Assembly (NCBI GenBank): GCA_951812975.1
Contig: CATOTC010000001.1
Coordinates: forward strand, 1,148,001-1,212,000
DNA length: 64,000 nt
Direction: 5' to 3'
DNA from: an uncultured Acidimicrobiales bacterium
GTDB taxonomy: Bacteria > Actinomycetota > Acidimicrobiia > Acidimicrobiales > Aldehydirespiratoraceae
Both the position numbers and the translations under genes were made by a program. The notes beneath the pieces were generated by a model, which ran no database searches, had not been told where the DNA came from, and saw nothing but the letters and a program-made list of their open reading frames with translations. Positions 62,739-64,000 of this stretch are shown piece after piece; position 1 is the first letter of the stretch; each line of letters opens with the position of its first letter.

Positions 62739-63449
62739 ATGTACAACCTGATTCTGGTGCGCCACGGACGTTCGGAGTGGAATGATCTCAACCTTTTCAC
62801 CGGTTGGTACGACTGCCCGTTGATGGAGACCGGCCGACAGGAGGCCCGCGACGCCGTCCCGCTGCTGGCCGAGGCAGACCTGCTGCCGGACATACTCCAC
62901 ACGTCGCTGCTGCAAAGGGCCATCGAGACCGCCGAGATCATCCTCGCCGGGCTCGACCGCCGGTGGATCCCCGTGCGAAGGCACTGGCGGCTCAACGAAC
63001 GCCACTACGGCAACCTCACCGGCCTCGACAAGGCCCAGGTCGGCGAGATCCACGGTGCCGAACAACTCCGGCAGTGGCGACGCAGCTACAGCACCCCGCC
63101 ACCACCGATCAGCGAAGACAACGAGTTCAACCCGGCCAAGTCCGCCGCCTACGCCGACCTCGCACCGGAACTCATGCCGGACACCGAATGCCTCGCAGAC
63201 GTCGTGGACCGGCTGCTGCCCTACTGGTACGACTCGCTGGTGCCCGACCTGCGCACGGGTCGCAACGTCATGGTCGCTGCCCACGGCAACTCACTGCGGG
63301 CCCTCGTCAAACACCTCGACGACATCGGCGACGACGAGATCATCGAACTCAACATCCCCACCGGCGTTCCCCTGCACTACGTGATCGGCCCCAACATGCG
63401 CCCCGTCGACCAGGCCCACCCCCTCGACCGAGCCCTAACCGCCGACTGA
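62739..63449 (+). CDS. gpmA: 2,3-bisphosphoglycerate-dependent phosphoglycerate mutase
   Basis: Glycolytic enzyme of 236 aa converting 3-phosphoglycerate to 2-phosphoglycerate. The catalytic LVRHGRSEWN (phospho-His), NLFTGWYD, LNERHYGNLTG and VMVAAHGNSLRALV motifs are intact. ATG 62739 starts the domain directly; a longer frame from 62652 is encoded by the intergenic repeat and hairpins and is not believable. Confidence 0.96.
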   Translation: MYNLILVRHGRSEWNDLNLFTGWYDCPLMETGRQEARDAVPLLAEADLLPDILHTSLLQRAIETAEIILAGLDRRWIPVRRHWRLNERHYGNLTGLDKAQVGEIHGAEQLRQWRRSYSTPPPPISEDNEFNPAKSAAYADLAPELMPDTECLADVVDRLLPYWYDSLVPDLRTGRNVMVAAHGNSLRALVKHLDDIGDDEIIELNIPTGVPLHYVIGPNMRPVDQAHPLDRALTAD

Positions 63450-63490
63450 ACCCCCACAACCGGGACACCGGCAGGACAGCGACAGAGAAT

Positions 63491-63530
63491 GCTGGTCCTG
63501 GCGGCGCCCCTTAACGCCGCCAGGACCAGC
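63491..63530. terminator. Strong bidirectional hairpin terminator
   Basis: A perfect 16-bp stem: arm 63491-63506, an 8-base loop, arm 63515-63530. It lies 41 bases after gpmA and 45 bases before the convergent amt stop, so it can serve both genes. Confidence 0.8.
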
Positions 63531-63575
63531 CAACCCAACTAGTAGAGGGGGATCGACTAGAGGGCGATCAATGGT

Positions 63576-64000
63576 CTAGGCGACAACCGCGGTCTCCGTG
63601 CCGTAGCCGGAGGTTCCGTGCTCGGCGACGTCGAGGCCCTCGAACTCCTCATCAGCGTCGACACGCAGACCCATGGTCTTCTTCAAGGTGTAGAAGAGGA
63701 TGTAGCAGGTGATCCCTACCCAGGCAGCAACGATCAGGACCATCACCGCTTGCATCAACAACTGTTCGATACCGCCGCCGTAGAACAGGCCCGCGTTCTC
63801 ACGGCCCAGGAAGGCGTCGTCGTAGCGGGCGAAGAGACCGATCGACAGCGTGCCCCAGATCCCGCACACTCCGTGCACAGCGATGGCGCCCACCGGATCG
63901 TCGATGCGGATCCGGTCGAAGGCGAGCACCGCGAACACGACGATAAGGCCTCCGATGAAGCCGATCACCAGAGCAGCCCAAGGCTCCACCGCACCGACCG
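63576..64000 (-). CDS. amt: Ammonium transporter, 3' end (cut by window edge)
   Basis: The C-terminal part of an Amt/Rh-type ammonium channel. EPWAALVIGFIGGLIVVFAVLAFDRIRIDDPVGAIAVHGVCGIWGTLSIGLF contains the conserved IDDPVGAxxVHG..GxxG motif with the pore-lining second His. It ends in a long soluble tail (RVDADEEFEGLDVAEHG) that is the usual regulatory C terminus and PII contact site. The N-terminal eight or so helices lie outside the window. No glnK follows on this side. Confidence 0.93.
   Translation of the reverse strand, partial: VGAVEPWAALVIGFIGGLIVVFAVLAFDRIRIDDPVGAIAVHGVCGIWGTLSIGLFARYDDAFLGRENAGLFYGGGIEQLLMQAVMVLIVAAWVGITCYILFYTLKKTMGLRVDADEEFEGLDVAEHGTSGYGTETAVVA

Overview
This 64 kb window is GC-rich, almost fully coding chromosomal DNA with many 4-base gene overlaps. 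It most likely comes from an actinobacterium, and I infer the class Acidimicrobiia or a close relative. The grounds are an MshC homologue (mycothiol synthesis), an HspR-type dnaK operon beside a CIRCE-controlled groESL operon, an F420/FMN-type oxidoreductase and several RsbW-like ATPase domains. There is no rRNA in the window, so the class is an inference. I see no prophage, insertion sequence or CRISPR array.

Layout. 1-3.7 kb: P1 peptidase (cut by the window edge) and the tRNA-t6A/ribosomal acetylation block tsaE-tsaB-rimI-tsaD. 3.7-5.9 kb: groES-groEL behind a perfect CIRCE operator. 5.9-6.5 kb: a MazEF-like toxin-antitoxin pair. 6.5-9.8 kb: NUDIX hydrolase, guaA, acyl-ACP thioesterase. 9.8-16.6 kb: MBL hydrolase, oligoribonuclease, RsbW-like protein, aspartate kinase, SDR, GCS2-type ligase, and an SPFH membrane protein with a ribbon-helix-helix partner. 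16.7-28.9 kb: serine hydrolase, D-aminoacylase-type amidohydrolase, GH3 glycosidase, msrA, SDR, MBL hydrolase, cyclophilin, 3-hydroxyacyl-CoA dehydrogenase, a small HExxH protein and an anchored beta-propeller protein. 29.0-34.7 kb: M16 protease-mshC-cysS. 34.7-48 kb: an accessory-looking stretch with tRNA-Arg(CCU), a frameshifted SDR, a phytanoyl-CoA dioxygenase remnant, a PPTase, an NCS2 permease fused to an RsbW-like domain, two aminoglycoside-phosphotransferase-like paralogues (one with a broken active site), a sulfite oxidase remnant, a SulP transporter, a cysteine-dioxygenase-like cupin and a protein with an internal duplication.

48.0-56.3 kb is the most interesting region: a compact eight-gene minus-strand operon. 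Its order is ROK repressor, M20 amidohydrolase, sugar-type ABC binding protein, permease, YhfX-type PLP protein, ABC ATPase, PpgK-like ROK kinase, NagB-like deaminase. An inverted repeat lies directly before the first gene. I read it as a pathway for importing an amino sugar joined by an amide to an amino acid or acyl group, cutting the amide, and sending the sugar through glucosamine-6-phosphate to glycolysis. The substrate is not known. 57.4-61.7 kb is the dnaK-grpE-dnaJ-hspR operon with an unusual leader of three near-identical hairpins and a HAIR-like site. The window ends with a lower-GC secreted hypothetical, gpmA and the 3' end of an ammonium transporter gene.

Intergenic repeats stand out. 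One repeat family occurs at three separate sites (10.9-11.2, 26.8-27.0 and 62.7 kb). A 76-bp tandem array between two convergent genes contains both of their stop codons.
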